32,825 nucleotides of DNA, taken from contig CABSLQ010000036.1 in NCBI GenBank assembly GCA_902478605.1, positions 1 through 32,825 of the forward strand, read 5' to 3'. The DNA is from an uncultured Oscillospiraceae bacterium. GTDB taxonomy: Bacteria > Bacillota > Clostridia > Oscillospirales > Acutalibacteraceae. Numbering within the stretch: position 1 is the stretch's first letter; each line of letters starts with the position of its first letter. Position numbers and translations under genes: made by a program. The notes under the pieces were generated by a model that had not been told where the DNA came from, did not search any database, and was given only the letters and a program-made list of their open reading frames with translations. Positions 18,087-27,493 of the stretch are shown piece after piece.

Positions 18087-18983
18087 TTACCCGACCAGGC
18101 CGGTCGTTTCTACACTCTCTACCAGGAAACGCTTTCCCAACACAAAAACGATCAAAACAGGGATCAGATAGAGCACCAGGCTGGCGTTCTGTAATATGGC
18201 GCGGTAATACACATCGTCCTTGTCAACGCCCGGAAGAAGCGACATATTTCCTTCAATAGAAGCCAGCTTTGTCCAAATGAATTCCTGATCAGGCATGAAG
18301 ACGGTAGTATAAGTGGGGTCTGTCCACTTCCATACGAAAATCAGGACAAAACAAGTGGCCATCACCGAAACCGCGCCGGGCAGCATGATACGCCAGAACA
18401 CCGAAAAGGTTCCTGCACCATCAATGGACGCCGCTTCTTCCAACGCCTTGGGATAGGCTCTGAAGTGCTGGCGGAGGATAAAGATCACCAGCCCGTTTTT
18501 TAAGCCCAGAGCGGTGGCGGACAACAAAAACAGAGGGACAGGCGTTTCGAGCAGGTTCCAATGGAAGGGACCGAAGCTGCTGAAAGATAGATACAGCGGC
18601 GTAAAATAGGCGCTGGTGGGAATCAGAAGCGTTAATAAAACGCACGCAAATAAAAAGCCGTTCCCTCGGAAAGAAAACCGGGCAAATCCATACGCAACCA
18701 GTGTACAGGATAGAATTTCGAAAAGGCATAACGCCGTATTCAGCAATACGGAGCGCAGCACTGTGGAACCGTACTCCAGGAAAATCGCGGCGTTTTTATA
18801 AAATTCCAGGGACGGGGACAGAGACAAATACCGAACGGCCGAATTCGTAAAATCCGAGGGCGACATGACGGAGATCAGTACGGTAACCACCAGAGGATAC
18901 AGGATCAAAAAGCTCAGCCCTGTTAATATGAAATACCGCAGCACGGAGACGCTAATCCGTTTTACCAGTTTTTTAGTACGCAT
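18087..18983 (-). CDS. Sugar ABC transporter permease (MalG/LplC-like)
   Basis: The 298-residue protein has a basic N-terminus (RTKKLVKRISVSVLRY), six predicted helices and the ATPase-contact loop ALEEAASIDGAGTFSVFWRI, followed by MLPGAVS. It is the second permease of the first importer pair, 18 bp after its partner, with GGAGGAAGTAAG before its ATG. The 927-residue binding protein follows after only 14 bp, so whether this pair serves that protein or the lipoprotein binding protein upstream of GH16 cannot be told from sequence. Confidence 0.9.
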   Translation of the reverse strand: MRTKKLVKRISVSVLRYFILTGLSFLILYPLVVTVLISVMSPSDFTNSAVRYLSLSPSLEFYKNAAIFLEYGSTVLRSVLLNTALCLFEILSCTLVAYGFARFSFRGNGFLFACVLLTLLIPTSAYFTPLYLSFSSFGPFHWNLLETPVPLFLLSATALGLKNGLVIFILRQHFRAYPKALEEAASIDGAGTFSVFWRIMLPGAVSVMATCFVLIFVWKWTDPTYTTVFMPDQEFIWTKLASIEGNMSLLPGVDKDDVYYRAILQNASLVLYLIPVLIVFVLGKRFLVESVETTGLVG

Positions 18984-19001
18984 CTTACTTCCTCCGTGTC
19001 G

Positions 19002-19928
19002 TCAGGCGTAATGCCGTATCGCTTTTCTCAGAATGCCGGTCAGCACAAACGTAATGACTAATATAATGAGAAAATAAGCCCAGGATAGGCCGGCCGCATA
19101 ACCAAACTGGAACCGGACATAGTTGTATTCGGATATGCTTTCCATAACCGGGTTTACATTGTTTACAAAGGCGTCGATGATGGTATAGGTCACGTTCACC
19201 AAGGCCTGGGGAAGGATCATGGGGAAGGTGATCCGCCAGAAGCTCTCCCAAGCCGTCGCGCCCTCAATACTGGACGCTTCGTATAAAGATTGGGGGATCG
19301 ATTTTAACGCGATGAGAAATACCAGGATTTGAATGCCCGAAGAATTCACGACCTCCAAGATGTTGGTGATCGCATACATGATGTAGTTGACAAAGCCCGC
19401 CGGAAAGTTCAGGTTCATCAAAAGTGAGGTCATTTCCGTCGTGTCGAAAGACGAAACCGTTTCGCTCGTCGTCGTGGAGGCCACGTTAATGATGGACTGG
19501 CGGATCATGTCGCTGCTCAGAAGATCGGGAAGGATTCCGGAGGATACAATGACAGGGATAAAAAATATAATCTGATAAACGGAACGCCCCGGAAAAGTAC
19601 CGTTGAGAAATACGGCGACAACCGCGCTGAAAATAAGAATGATGGGGACAGATATCAGCATACTGCCTACGGAGCTAACCAGCAGCTCGCGATACTCCGT
19701 GTCCACCAGAAAGGCACGCCGGTAGTTCTCAAGCCCTATAAAATCCAGATGCAACGCCCCATCAAAGGATACATTATTGAAGCTGTATATCAGCGATTGC
19801 AGCATGGGAAACAGGATAAACAGGAAAAATCCGATAGCAAAAGGAGCCACAAACCAATATCCCTTGCGTTCACGGCGGTATATCAACGCACTGGGCTTGC
19901 GACGGTGGAAGACAGACACATTCAACAC
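19002..19928 (-). CDS. Sugar ABC transporter permease (LplB/UgpA-like)
   Basis: The protein of 308 residues or fewer has six or more predicted helices and the ATPase-contact loop LYEASSIEGATAWESFWRI, then TFPMILP. A polar insert of about 40 residues in an outer loop (SDMIRQSIINVASTTTSE onward) distinguishes it from the other three permeases and may contact the binding protein. The longest frame begins at a GTG (19928), but AGAGGTG overlaps that codon. The GTG at 19919 has this site eight bases upstream, so the true protein is probably 305 residues. It follows a 183-bp gap with a strong hairpin, so it may be expressed less than the genes before it. Confidence 0.9.
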   Translation of the reverse strand: MLNVSVFHRRKPSALIYRRERKGYWFVAPFAIGFFLFILFPMLQSLIYSFNNVSFDGALHLDFIGLENYRRAFLVDTEYRELLVSSVGSMLISVPIILIFSAVVAVFLNGTFPGRSVYQIIFFIPVIVSSGILPDLLSSDMIRQSIINVASTTTSETVSSFDTTEMTSLLMNLNFPAGFVNYIMYAITNILEVVNSSGIQILVFLIALKSIPQSLYEASSIEGATAWESFWRITFPMILPQALVNVTYTIIDAFVNNVNPVMESISEYNYVRFQFGYAAGLSWAYFLIILVITFVLTGILRKAIRHYA

Positions 19929-19977
19929 CTCTATCCGTTATTCCTAAATTGATGAAAATTACCTTAAAATAACAGCT

Positions 19978-20025
19978 CCCGGAAAGCGGCCGGGAATTAC
20001 TCGTAGGAAAGGGCCGCTTTCCGGG
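19978..20025 (-). terminator. 14-bp perfect hairpin between GH16 and permease genes
   Basis: CCCGGAAAGCGGCC (19978-19991) and its exact complement (20012-20025) form a GC-rich stem with a 20-nt loop. On the minus strand the stem is followed by AGCTGTTATTTTAAGG, only moderately U-rich. It could be a partial terminator or a stabilising intercistronic hairpin that keeps surface-protein and GH16 transcripts more abundant than permease transcripts. I see no convincing promoter in the remaining gap before 19928, so transcription probably continues through it. The rest of 19929-20111 shows no gene. Confidence 0.6.
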
Positions 20026-20111
20026 ACGCTCTGTTTCTTGCCTCGGCACCGTCTAAATGCCCGCGGCCGATTTAAACCGGACTTTGCTTGAAAACAAAAG
20101 AGGAAAACCGA

Positions 20112-21392
20112 TTAAGCCAGGGCCCAGGCTTTCACCCAGTCTGTCTTCATTTCATAGGGGAAGCCGGTCCCGTCGTACATTCCGCCCCAACCTTCGATTT
20201 GATTGCCGTCCTCATCGAATTCCGGATATTCCGGGTTCAGCTGGAGCAGCAGGTTCAGAGGGCCGCTGCCTTCCGCCACGCCTTCGCCGGTATAGGAATT
20301 GATTAGTTGGTCGTCGAAGTACCAGTAAATGGCTGTCGGCGTCCACACGACGGAATACACGTGATATCCGTCCCGGATATTCCCGTCCACTTGGATGCTG
20401 TCATCGCCCACGCTCTGGATATAATTGGGATGCCAGGCGTAATAGTGCAGGGCGGTGGACAGACGCTGATCGCCCCAGGTGGGGAAGTATTCCACAATGT
20501 CGATTTCTCCGCCGCTGGCGTTGGGCATGGCGGGATTTTTGATATACCGGACGCCGTCATCCGTCTTCATCCAAAAGGCGGCGTTAGCCTGTCCGGATTT
20601 AGGCATATCAATGCGCGCGGAGAAGCAACCGTAAGCCTGGGCGAACTCTTTTGTCTGCATTTCATACAGCGTGTCGCCCTCTTTTTCGATCCGGAACACC
20701 AGGTTCCCGTCCTCGATTTCGCCCCATCGAGAGCCCTTTTCGGTATAGAACAGCTCCCATGTATCTTTGTCGAGCGTATTGAAGTCATCCACGAAGGTGG
20801 GAGTCTCCTGGAACTGCTGGAACTGCTGGAACTCGAAAGTGAAACTGCCAGCCTTCACCGGCTCATTCTTCAGGTGCGCCGTGACCGTAACCGATTGACC
20901 GGAAGAACGCACAGACCACGGGATGGTCAACACGTTGCCGTTGATTTGTACAGCGTCGTTATCTGCCTGCAGGGTAAAGTCATCCGAGGCAAATACGTTC
21001 TGCATTTTGTCCGAAACGGAGATTTCATACTGCGCGTCCATTTCCACAACGCCCGGATGGTTCACGGTCGGCCGTACGATAAGGTAATTTTTTCCCTGCT
21101 CGGCCGACATCACCTTGGTAACGGAAGGGGCCGTCACCGGCGTCTGTGTGGGGTCAGTGCCTTCGGTTGGATCCGTAACAACCGGCTCCTGGCTGGTCGT
21201 CGTGGTTTGCTCGGAGGAAGTTGTGGAAGTCGTCGTCCCATTCGTTTCACTCGGTTCTGTCGTCGTGATCGCCCCCTGTGTGGTGGTACTGGAATCCGGA
21301 TTGGAAGAGGGGTTGTTTTCGTGCTCGTTGCAGCCGGTCAGCAGCAGAAAAGAGGCGAGCAGCAAGGCAACTCCCTTGACGAGATGTTTCAT
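20112..21392 (-). CDS. GH16 family endo-glycosidase lipoprotein
   Basis: The 426-residue protein begins with a lipoprotein signal (LLLTGC, Cys21), a Ser/Thr-rich spacer (about 28-90) and a small beta domain (about 90-195). The GH16 domain (200-426) carries the retaining-enzyme motif GGEIDIVEYFP with Glu296 as nucleophile, Asp298 as helper and Glu301 as acid/base. Further GH16 features are ANAAFWMKTDDG before it and YHVYSVVWTPTAIYWYFDD after it. It should be lipid-anchored outside the cell and cut a beta-linked chain internally. GH16 covers laminarinases, lichenases, agarases, endo-beta-galactosidases and mucin O-glycanases, so motifs alone do not fix the substrate. Starting 18 bp after the binding lipoprotein, it probably feeds that importer. 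The start has a perfect AAAGGAGG site. Confidence 0.9.
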   Translation of the reverse strand: MKHLVKGVALLLASFLLLTGCNEHENNPSSNPDSSTTTQGAITTTEPSETNGTTTSTTSSEQTTTTSQEPVVTDPTEGTDPTQTPVTAPSVTKVMSAEQGKNYLIVRPTVNHPGVVEMDAQYEISVSDKMQNVFASDDFTLQADNDAVQINGNVLTIPWSVRSSGQSVTVTAHLKNEPVKAGSFTFEFQQFQQFQETPTFVDDFNTLDKDTWELFYTEKGSRWGEIEDGNLVFRIEKEGDTLYEMQTKEFAQAYGCFSARIDMPKSGQANAAFWMKTDDGVRYIKNPAMPNASGGEIDIVEYFPTWGDQRLSTALHYYAWHPNYIQSVGDDSIQVDGNIRDGYHVYSVVWTPTAIYWYFDDQLINSYTGEGVAEGSGPLNLLLQLNPEYPEFDEDGNQIEGWGGMYDGTGFPYEMKTDWVKAWALA

Positions 21393-21410
21393 GGCTGGTA
21401 CCTCCTTTCG

Positions 21411-22922
21411 TTATTTCCAGAAGTCCGAAATCTTTCCTTTTGCCTCATTTTGAATGGACTGGATCGCTGCGGCCGGCGTCGTGCTGCCTGCTGCCACCTG
21501 CCGGTAGATTTCCTGGTCCAAGCCGACCGCTTCGGCGTAGTCGTACACATGGTTACCGGAATTCATGGCTTTTTCCACCGCGTCGTAGGTCGCTTTTACG
21601 CTGGGGTCGCTCAGGGAGTCAAAAAGGGTCTCTTTCTTATTTTGTGCTTTGTATGCGTTATAAACAGTCCAGAACAGCGCCACATCGTCGGGATTGGATA
21701 CACCGGCGGGAATAACCGTGGCGCTGGGCTCCAAAAAGGCCACGTCTTGGGAAGCGTCCGGCCCGTGCGGGAACATAACCAGCCCGACCTCAAAGTCTAC
21801 GCTGCTCAACTGAGACATACTGTTCTCGTCAACGATCAGCATAGCGGCCTTCCCATCGGTAAAGGTGGGAAAGGCGCTGTCCCAGTTTTTGCCCAGTACA
21901 TCGTACATGGCGCCTTTGGTGCCGCTCCACTTCTGGAGAGTATTGAGCGCATTGGTGGCTTTGCTGCCGTTAAGCGTATAGGACAGGGTTTTGCTGGTAC
22001 CCTGCCGGGTAACCACCTGGACGCCGTTCATGTTCAAAAGGAAGGCTCCCAGATTGCCGAAATCATATTTGGGAACCAGCCCATACCGGGTGACGTTGCC
22101 GCCGGCGTCCACCTGAGCTGCCTTGCCCATGATGTCGTACAGAACGTCCCAGGTCAGCTTTCCTTGTGTGCTCAGGGTATACAGATCCGACCAGCCGTTA
22201 CGCTCAAACATGGTTTTGTTGTATGCCAGCATACTGCGGCGTGCCACCGATTGGGTTACCCCATAGACGTGACCGTCCAGCGTGCTTTCCGCAGTGACCG
22301 CTTTATTCCACAGCGGATCGTTCACGTCCATGCTGGGCAGCGTATCCAGTGCTGTGAGCATATTCTTGTTCGCCATATTCAGGATGGGGACGTCGCGGGG
22401 TACAAACAGATCCGCAATCGGGTCACCGGCCAGAATCGAGGAATACAACGGCGCATAATCGGTCAGCTTGCGCTCCACCAAATCGCAGTTGAATTTCTTC
22501 TCCACTTCCAGGATCATCTGATAATCTTCCGTGCCGGACGGGGTGGGATCCCACCAGCCGACCACGGTGATTTTCCTGCCCTTGAGATTCTTGTACTTCT
22601 GCTCCAGGTTCTCGTCGACCACCCCGCCGGAAGACGGCTCCGTTTTTTTGTTTGTGGTCGTTGTGGTACCCGGCTTAGAAATCCCCTGCGTAGGATCTTT
22701 GGTACCGCTGGAAGGATTCGTGGTGCCGCCGCTGGATTCTGTCTCAGAAGAGACATCGCCGCTCTGCGTTGTCGTTGTCTCACTGGAAGTTTCCGTTTCA
22801 CCAATCCTGCTGGTAGTGCCCGCGCCGCTTGACGTTTCACCCGCCGTCCCGCCGCACGCGGCCAGACTGAGCAGCATCAGCACAGCCGCCGACAGGCTTG
22901 TCAGTTTATACCATGTTTTCAT
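21411..22922 (-). CDS. ABC sugar-binding lipoprotein
   Basis: The 503-residue protein has a clear lipobox (LSLAACGG, Cys23), then a long Ser/Thr/Gly/Glu-rich spacer (about 24-105), then a type-1 extracellular solute-binding domain (about 110-503). Recognisable parts are KITVVGWWDPTPSG, SSILAGDPIADLFV, GHVYGVTQS, LTWDVLYDIM, GKAAMLIVDE and the C-terminal ISDFWK. It should sit on the outer face of the membrane and deliver oligosaccharides to one of the permease pairs downstream. The long spacer would let the binding domain reach into the cell wall, like the spacer of its GH16 neighbour. The ATG is preceded by AAAGGAG. Confidence 0.92.
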   Translation of the reverse strand: MKTWYKLTSLSAAVLMLLSLAACGGTAGETSSGAGTTSRIGETETSSETTTTQSGDVSSETESSGGTTNPSSGTKDPTQGISKPGTTTTTNKKTEPSSGGVVDENLEQKYKNLKGRKITVVGWWDPTPSGTEDYQMILEVEKKFNCDLVERKLTDYAPLYSSILAGDPIADLFVPRDVPILNMANKNMLTALDTLPSMDVNDPLWNKAVTAESTLDGHVYGVTQSVARRSMLAYNKTMFERNGWSDLYTLSTQGKLTWDVLYDIMGKAAQVDAGGNVTRYGLVPKYDFGNLGAFLLNMNGVQVVTRQGTSKTLSYTLNGSKATNALNTLQKWSGTKGAMYDVLGKNWDSAFPTFTDGKAAMLIVDENSMSQLSSVDFEVGLVMFPHGPDASQDVAFLEPSATVIPAGVSNPDDVALFWTVYNAYKAQNKKETLFDSLSDPSVKATYDAVEKAMNSGNHVYDYAEAVGLDQEIYRQVAAGSTTPAAAIQSIQNEAKGKISDFWK

Positions 22923-22952
22923 GAAAATACTCCTTTCTGATCAGGACAGACA

Positions 22953-25900
22953 TCAGACTTTATGCAACTGCTTTTTACCGTTCTTTTTTCGTTTGGCTGT
23001 AACAGCAAGCAGCGTCCCGGAAACGCCCAGCAGAACTGCCGGGAGGGCGTGGGCGGCAACGCCGGTGTCCGGAACGACAATCGTACCGGCTTCTACCACC
23101 AAAATGTCGTATTCGCCCAGATCATAGCTGTCCCGTTGCACAATCATGGTCATGCCTTCCGCCAGTACAACGCTGTCGTCTGTAATCGGGGAGCCGTCCG
23201 CGTCAAAGAAAAGTACGCCGACATTCTCTTCGTCAAAGATAAGGCCGCTGAGCAGCTCCCAAATGGGCGTGTTTTCCTCCACCGTCAGCGTCATCTGTTC
23301 GAAATCGAATACCGCATTTACCAGGCTCGTATCCAGGTGGAACGGGAAATCCGTCGGCGGCTCGGGCTCGGGTTCCGGCTCTGGTTCGGGCTGATCCACC
23401 GCCACGTTGGAGAAGAAGGTAAACGCAGACAGGTAGAACCCGGACTCGATCGGCTGAATGCCCTGGATATGTATCCATCGAATCGAATCCAGCGGGAGCC
23501 CCATGGCTGCCAGATAGGTCAGCGGTATGCGCACACGCATATAGCCGTCCGGCCGCGCCTGGGAAGCGTCATAGGTGACGCGGAACGGAACGTTGAATTC
23601 GCTTCCGTCGGCAGGGGTGGACGTGACCACGATTGGAACAGTCAGGCCGTCTTCATCGGCTTTGATGAAGAATTCCAGATAGCCTTCCTCCAAATAGGAG
23701 GTCATATCGCCCTGGGTAAGGGTTTGATCCTTGGGATGATAAAAGTCCAGTTGGTAGTAATCCTTGCCCATGTTCTCCTTATTCGGGGAAATATACCAGG
23801 GGCTTTCGCCGCGGAACTGGGCAAACCACGCCAGGTTCCAGCCCAGCATACTGGGGCGCTCGTTGTTATAAATGGGTTCCCAGGGGGTGACGTCCCCGTC
23901 CGGATCGCCGATGATGCCAATCTCTTCGTTGGTATCCCTCACCGGATAGTCGCTCATGTCGAACGCCATTTCAAAGCGTTCCTGAATGGTTTTGCCCGGA
24001 GCCGATTTGCTCCAGATCTGGATTTCCGAAATGGACAAAACATCTCCGACCTGCCGTTCCGCCAGAGAGAAGGTGAGGGCGGACGGCAGATTATCCGCAA
24101 TTTCTCTCGCAGAAATGGTGAACTCCGTCCAGTCGGCGCCGACGGTAATCACCTTGGTCTTGTCGCTGCCCTCCGCACCCAGGGTCACCTGGCGGCTGGT
24201 TGAACCGTCAGCCAGCGTCAGCTTGGCGCGGAAGGTGATTTCCGCTTCCTCCGGGAGCTGCTGCGAAACAAAGGTGTTGGTGAGGCCATAGATTGTGATA
24301 AGGCCTTCGTTGCTTGTCACTTTAAAGTCCCAAGCCGAACCCTGTCCGTCGTAGGAAAGAGTGGTTTCGCCGGAGAATTGCGGATCTTTGTTGGCGGAAA
24401 CCGACTCTGCGTAAAACAGCACCTGCATTTTGTCGGTCTGCTTAACGAATACGGGGGTAACGGTGACCGCGTCGTCCGGCATGGTGAACACCACATGAGT
24501 TTCATCAACCCGCGTTGTGCTGATGCGGTTGTTCTGGCTGTCCATTACCGCTACCTGACTCAGACGGTAGCCGTCTGCCGGTTCGGCAGAAATCTTTACG
24601 ACAACGTTCTTTTTCGCTTCGGTTTTGGAAGAAACCGCGCTGCCATTGGCCGCTTCCTCCACGGTTACGGCGTGCGGCTCATAGTGGCTGCTGTACGGGC
24701 TTTTGGCATCGAACGCCTGCAACAGGGAGAAGTAGTCCTTATTCCCTGCGCTGTCGGTGCCGATTTCCAGGGGATTGCCTTCCCAGTCGGCAGTGAAGAA
24801 CTTCACGGTATCAATACCGGGAATCTGGCTGAGCGTCTCGTTGAGCGCCAGCCGGTCGCTCTCCTTGACCATCATCCGCAGGTTGCGGATATCGACCGTG
24901 ATCGGATCCTCTTCCGTAACGGCATTATCGCCCTCACCCCAGACGGCCAGGCCGAAATCGCCGTTCCACCAGTTGCCGTTGGTATAGAAGGATTCCGCAT
25001 CCTGCCGGACGGTTACCCATTCGCCAATGTCGTCGCTGTCCAGTGTATAGCCGTTGACAAACGTGCCGCTCGAGCTGCTGGTTCCGGCTATGCCGTTGCC
25101 CTCGGTGGCAGGCCCCATATACAGCTGCGGGTCGCTGCCCTCTGCGCCGGTGCGGCGCACGTCAAACTCAATATAGGCATAGGCGGTTAACGCCTTCATC
25201 ACGTCAGCGTTTCCAGACCAGCCCAGGGTGCCGGAGAACAGGAAGGTGGGAAAGGGGATGAACCCGTTGCTGTCGTTCTTGGTAATCTCCGCGCGATAGT
25301 ACGGCACGTCTTCGTCAAACTGCAGGGTGCCGGTACCGGTCGGATTCGACCATGTGGGCAAGCCATTGGGGTCGGACTTTCGGATCTCCTCCACCGACGC
25401 GCCGTTTGTCTGAGTGGGCGATGCTTTATCCGGATTGGCTTCCCAGAATACATAGCTGTCATCGTTGGTTGGCGCCTGTACAAAGGTTGCCTCCACTGTT
25501 ACATCCTCGGCGGGCATCACAAAGGAAAAGCCGTTCGGCGCGGTACGGGTTACTTCCACTTTCTGATCGTTTGCCAGCGAAACTGCCAGGCCGGCAGTTT
25601 TCCAGCCGTTGTCCGGCGATGCGGCGATATGTACCGTATCTCCCTCGCGGGCCGTGCTGCCGGGGAGCTGGACAGAACCATGTGCATCGGCATCGGTGGC
25701 GTCATGCAAGATATAGGAGGCCCGCCCGGTGCTGTAATTGCTTTGCGCATCATAGGCGGTGAGCAAGGCGAAATAGTCGGTGTTGCCCTCGTCGTCTTTG
25801 GGCAGTTCCTTATCCCTGGTAAAGTAGTTCACGTCGTCAATGCCTTCGACCGCTGCCAATTTGGCGTTGATGGCTTCTTTATCGGCTTCGTTCAAGGAGA

Positions 25901-27446
25901 TACGCAGCCGCCGTACATGAACTGTCAGCGGGGAATCGGCGCTGACCTCTTGGCCTTCCTCCCCACGGGCGACCGTCACCAGGATGTCACCGCAGCACCA
26001 ATGATGCGTTCCATCCTCACGATAGGTTTCCATACCCTTCTTCGTGTGGCTGACCCAAGTGTTGGCCTCATATACATCGACCCCTGCCAGATTGCCGTAT
26101 TCATCCCAGGGACCCTTGTCCGACCATTCCGCTACGGGTTCAAAATTGATATGGGTGTAGTCACCGGTGTCTCCCTCTACATATACGTCATAGGCGATCA
26201 CCAAATAGTCCTTGATGGCCGTCAGAATCTCACGCTTCTCCAGCCATCCCATGTTGGCGTCGGCCAGCCGGTTGTTGAAGCCGTTTTCCAGAATCGCTCC
26301 GCCGCCGTCCCATTGACCAGTAAAAGTACAGGAATAATAGGGAATATCCTGATCGTATTTCACCACGCTGGTACCGGTGGATTTCGGTGCGGAGCTCCAG
26401 TGATAGTCCCATGTATCTCCCGGTTTGTCATCCGGCCGGATTGTCCATTCCGGCCTGGCCGAGGCTCCGTCAGTCTTGGAGACCTTCTCCGGGTCCGCGT
26501 CCCAGATCACCAGATCGCGCGGTTCCTCAGCCGGCTTGGCACGGTAGTCACTGTCCGCGTTATACAGGGTCAGCAGCGTAAAATAATTGACCGTTCCATC
26601 CGGTTCCTTGGCCAGGCCGAGTTTTGTATTGTCCTCGCCTCCGGGTTCCCAGTCGTCGGTAAACCATTGAATGTCGTCAATACCGGGAATGGCCTTTAGT
26701 GCATTGTGGATGGCCTCTTCATCCGCTGGGGAGACGGTCAGTCGGAAACGGCGAATATCCAGCTCAATGGGAGCTGTCAGCGCATCGCCGCTGCCGTTCC
26801 ACACGCCAATGGCCAGCGCACCGGTTCCCCATGCTTCGGCAGGGAAAGCGTCCACCGGCAGGGATATGGACTTCCACTGGTTGGCGGGAATATCCCCCAT
26901 ATCCATGCCATTCACCAAAGCGGCCGCTTCGCCTTCGCCAATATCATGCATGGAGCTATTATCCGATATAACCGCCGGGATGATATACAGCTTCTCACCA
27001 TCGAGGGAGGAGCCGTTCCACCGCACATCAAATTCCACTTGGATATATGGTTTCAGGGTTTCCAGGATTTCCGGAACGACGAACCATCCATGTGTGCGGC
27101 ACAACTCGGCATTGCGCATTCCGGTATTGATGGTCGCAAGCCCTTTATATGTATTATCTTTGACCGTTACGCGAAAATACGGGGTGGATTCCTCCAGCTT
27201 GACCGCGCTTGTCCCGGTGCTTTCGTTCCAGCCGTTCCAGGTGAAGTCTCCATGTGCCGCAGAATCGCCGTCACGGAGATTCAGGTTCAGAGGATTGGCA
27301 TCGAAGATTACCAGCCGTTCCTCCTCCTGGCCGTCCGCCTCTGTCCCGGAAGCTCCCACAGACGTGAAAGGCACCACGCCTCCAAATCCTGTTGCCATAA
27401 CCGCTGCGGCCAGCAAACCGCTGACCCATTTTTTCAGCTTACGCAT
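22953..27446 (-). CDS. Large wall-anchored multi-module surface protein
   Basis: The 1497-residue protein has a signal peptide (residues 1-34) and three divergent copies of a module of about 260 residues: about 45-305 (LVIFDANP), 311-575 (LVIWDADP) and 665-920 (YVFWEANP). Each contains STGTS/GTGT, a 'P-Y-Y/F' strand and an end segment such as AIHNALKAIPGID plus a 'NYF/DYF-LLxxY/FDA' tail. Two InlB-B-repeat-like domains sit at 577-656 and 922-1003. Two beta-sandwich regions (about 1005-1147 and 1150-1350), a Pro-Glu spacer and a small C-terminal domain (1365-1453) follow. The end is a sorting signal: VPDTG (1458-1462), a hydrophobic stretch (1466-1484) and KRKKNGKK. It is probably sortase-linked to the wall and binds a glycan or partner proteins. 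The beta-sandwich reading is by pattern only. Function unknown. Confidence 0.85.
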   Translation of the reverse strand: MRKLKKWVSGLLAAAVMATGFGGVVPFTSVGASGTEADGQEEERLVIFDANPLNLNLRDGDSAAHGDFTWNGWNESTGTSAVKLEESTPYFRVTVKDNTYKGLATINTGMRNAELCRTHGWFVVPEILETLKPYIQVEFDVRWNGSSLDGEKLYIIPAVISDNSSMHDIGEGEAAALVNGMDMGDIPANQWKSISLPVDAFPAEAWGTGALAIGVWNGSGDALTAPIELDIRRFRLTVSPADEEAIHNALKAIPGIDDIQWFTDDWEPGGEDNTKLGLAKEPDGTVNYFTLLTLYNADSDYRAKPAEEPRDLVIWDADPEKVSKTDGASARPEWTIRPDDKPGDTWDYHWSSAPKSTGTSVVKYDQDIPYYSCTFTGQWDGGGAILENGFNNRLADANMGWLEKREILTAIKDYLVIAYDVYVEGDTGDYTHINFEPVAEWSDKGPWDEYGNLAGVDVYEANTWVSHTKKGMETYREDGTHHWCCGDILVTVARGEEGQEVSADSPLTVHVRRLRISLNEADKEAINAKLAAVEGIDDVNYFTRDKELPKDDEGNTDYFALLTAYDAQSNYSTGRASYILHDATDADAHGSVQLPGSTAREGDTVHIAASPDNGWKTAGLAVSLANDQKVEVTRTAPNGFSFVMPAEDVTVEATFVQAPTNDDSYVFWEANPDKASPTQTNGASVEEIRKSDPNGLPTWSNPTGTGTLQFDEDVPYYRAEITKNDSNGFIPFPTFLFSGTLGWSGNADVMKALTAYAYIEFDVRRTGAEGSDPQLYMGPATEGNGIAGTSSSSGTFVNGYTLDSDDIGEWVTVRQDAESFYTNGNWWNGDFGLAVWGEGDNAVTEEDPITVDIRNLRMMVKESDRLALNETLSQIPGIDTVKFFTADWEGNPLEIGTDSAGNKDYFSLLQAFDAKSPYSSHYEPHAVTVEEAANGSAVSSKTEAKKNVVVKISAEPADGYRLSQVAVMDSQNNRISTTRVDETHVVFTMPDDAVTVTPVFVKQTDKMQVLFYAESVSANKDPQFSGETTLSYDGQGSAWDFKVTSNEGLITIYGLTNTFVSQQLPEEAEITFRAKLTLADGSTSRQVTLGAEGSDKTKVITVGADWTEFTISAREIADNLPSALTFSLAERQVGDVLSISEIQIWSKSAPGKTIQERFEMAFDMSDYPVRDTNEEIGIIGDPDGDVTPWEPIYNNERPSMLGWNLAWFAQFRGESPWYISPNKENMGKDYYQLDFYHPKDQTLTQGDMTSYLEEGYLEFFIKADEDGLTVPIVVTSTPADGSEFNVPFRVTYDASQARPDGYMRVRIPLTYLAAMGLPLDSIRWIHIQGIQPIESGFYLSAFTFFSNVAVDQPEPEPEPEPEPPTDFPFHLDTSLVNAVFDFEQMTLTVEENTPIWELLSGLIFDEENVGVLFFDADGSPITDDSVVLAEGMTMIVQRDSYDLGEYDILVVEAGTIVVPDTGVAAHALPAVLLGVSGTLLAVTAKRKKNGKKQLHKV
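23358..23392 (-). repeat. Hexanucleotide repeat encoding a Pro-Glu spacer
   Basis: A short imperfect six-base repeat encodes about six alternating Pro-Glu pairs (residues 1353-1363 of the large surface protein). It forms a stiff linker between the beta-sandwich region and the C-terminal wall-anchor part. Repeat number could vary by slippage without changing frame. Confidence 0.7.
26737..26807 (-). repeat. 71-bp near-identical repeat, copy in the large surface gene
   Basis: This 71-bp segment differs from 30531-30601 at only three positions when compared by eye. It encodes the GVWNGSGD-LTAPIELDIRRFRLTVS strand region of module 1. The flanking DNA is clearly more diverged, so the identity exceeds what protein constraint alone seems to need. 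Confidence 0.8.
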
Positions 27447-27493
27447 CTCTCATTTCCTTTCTAGTGCCAAGTTTTCCGCCTTCGTTGGCTCGC

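Noticed and set aside
20808..20832. Nine-base tandem repeat in the GH16 gene (QQFQQFQ)
   Set aside because: Only about three units, between two domains; too short to call a functional repeat.
20307..22832. An 841-codon open frame on the plus strand
   Set aside because: It lies antisense across the GH16 lipoprotein and binding-lipoprotein genes, both of which have clear motifs, ribosome sites and signal peptides. The antisense product has no domain pattern and appears to be a by-product of GC-biased codons.
22962..26699. Long plus-strand open frames of 413, 270 and 356 codons
   Set aside because: All are antisense to the 1497-residue surface protein, with no ribosome sites and no recognisable domains.
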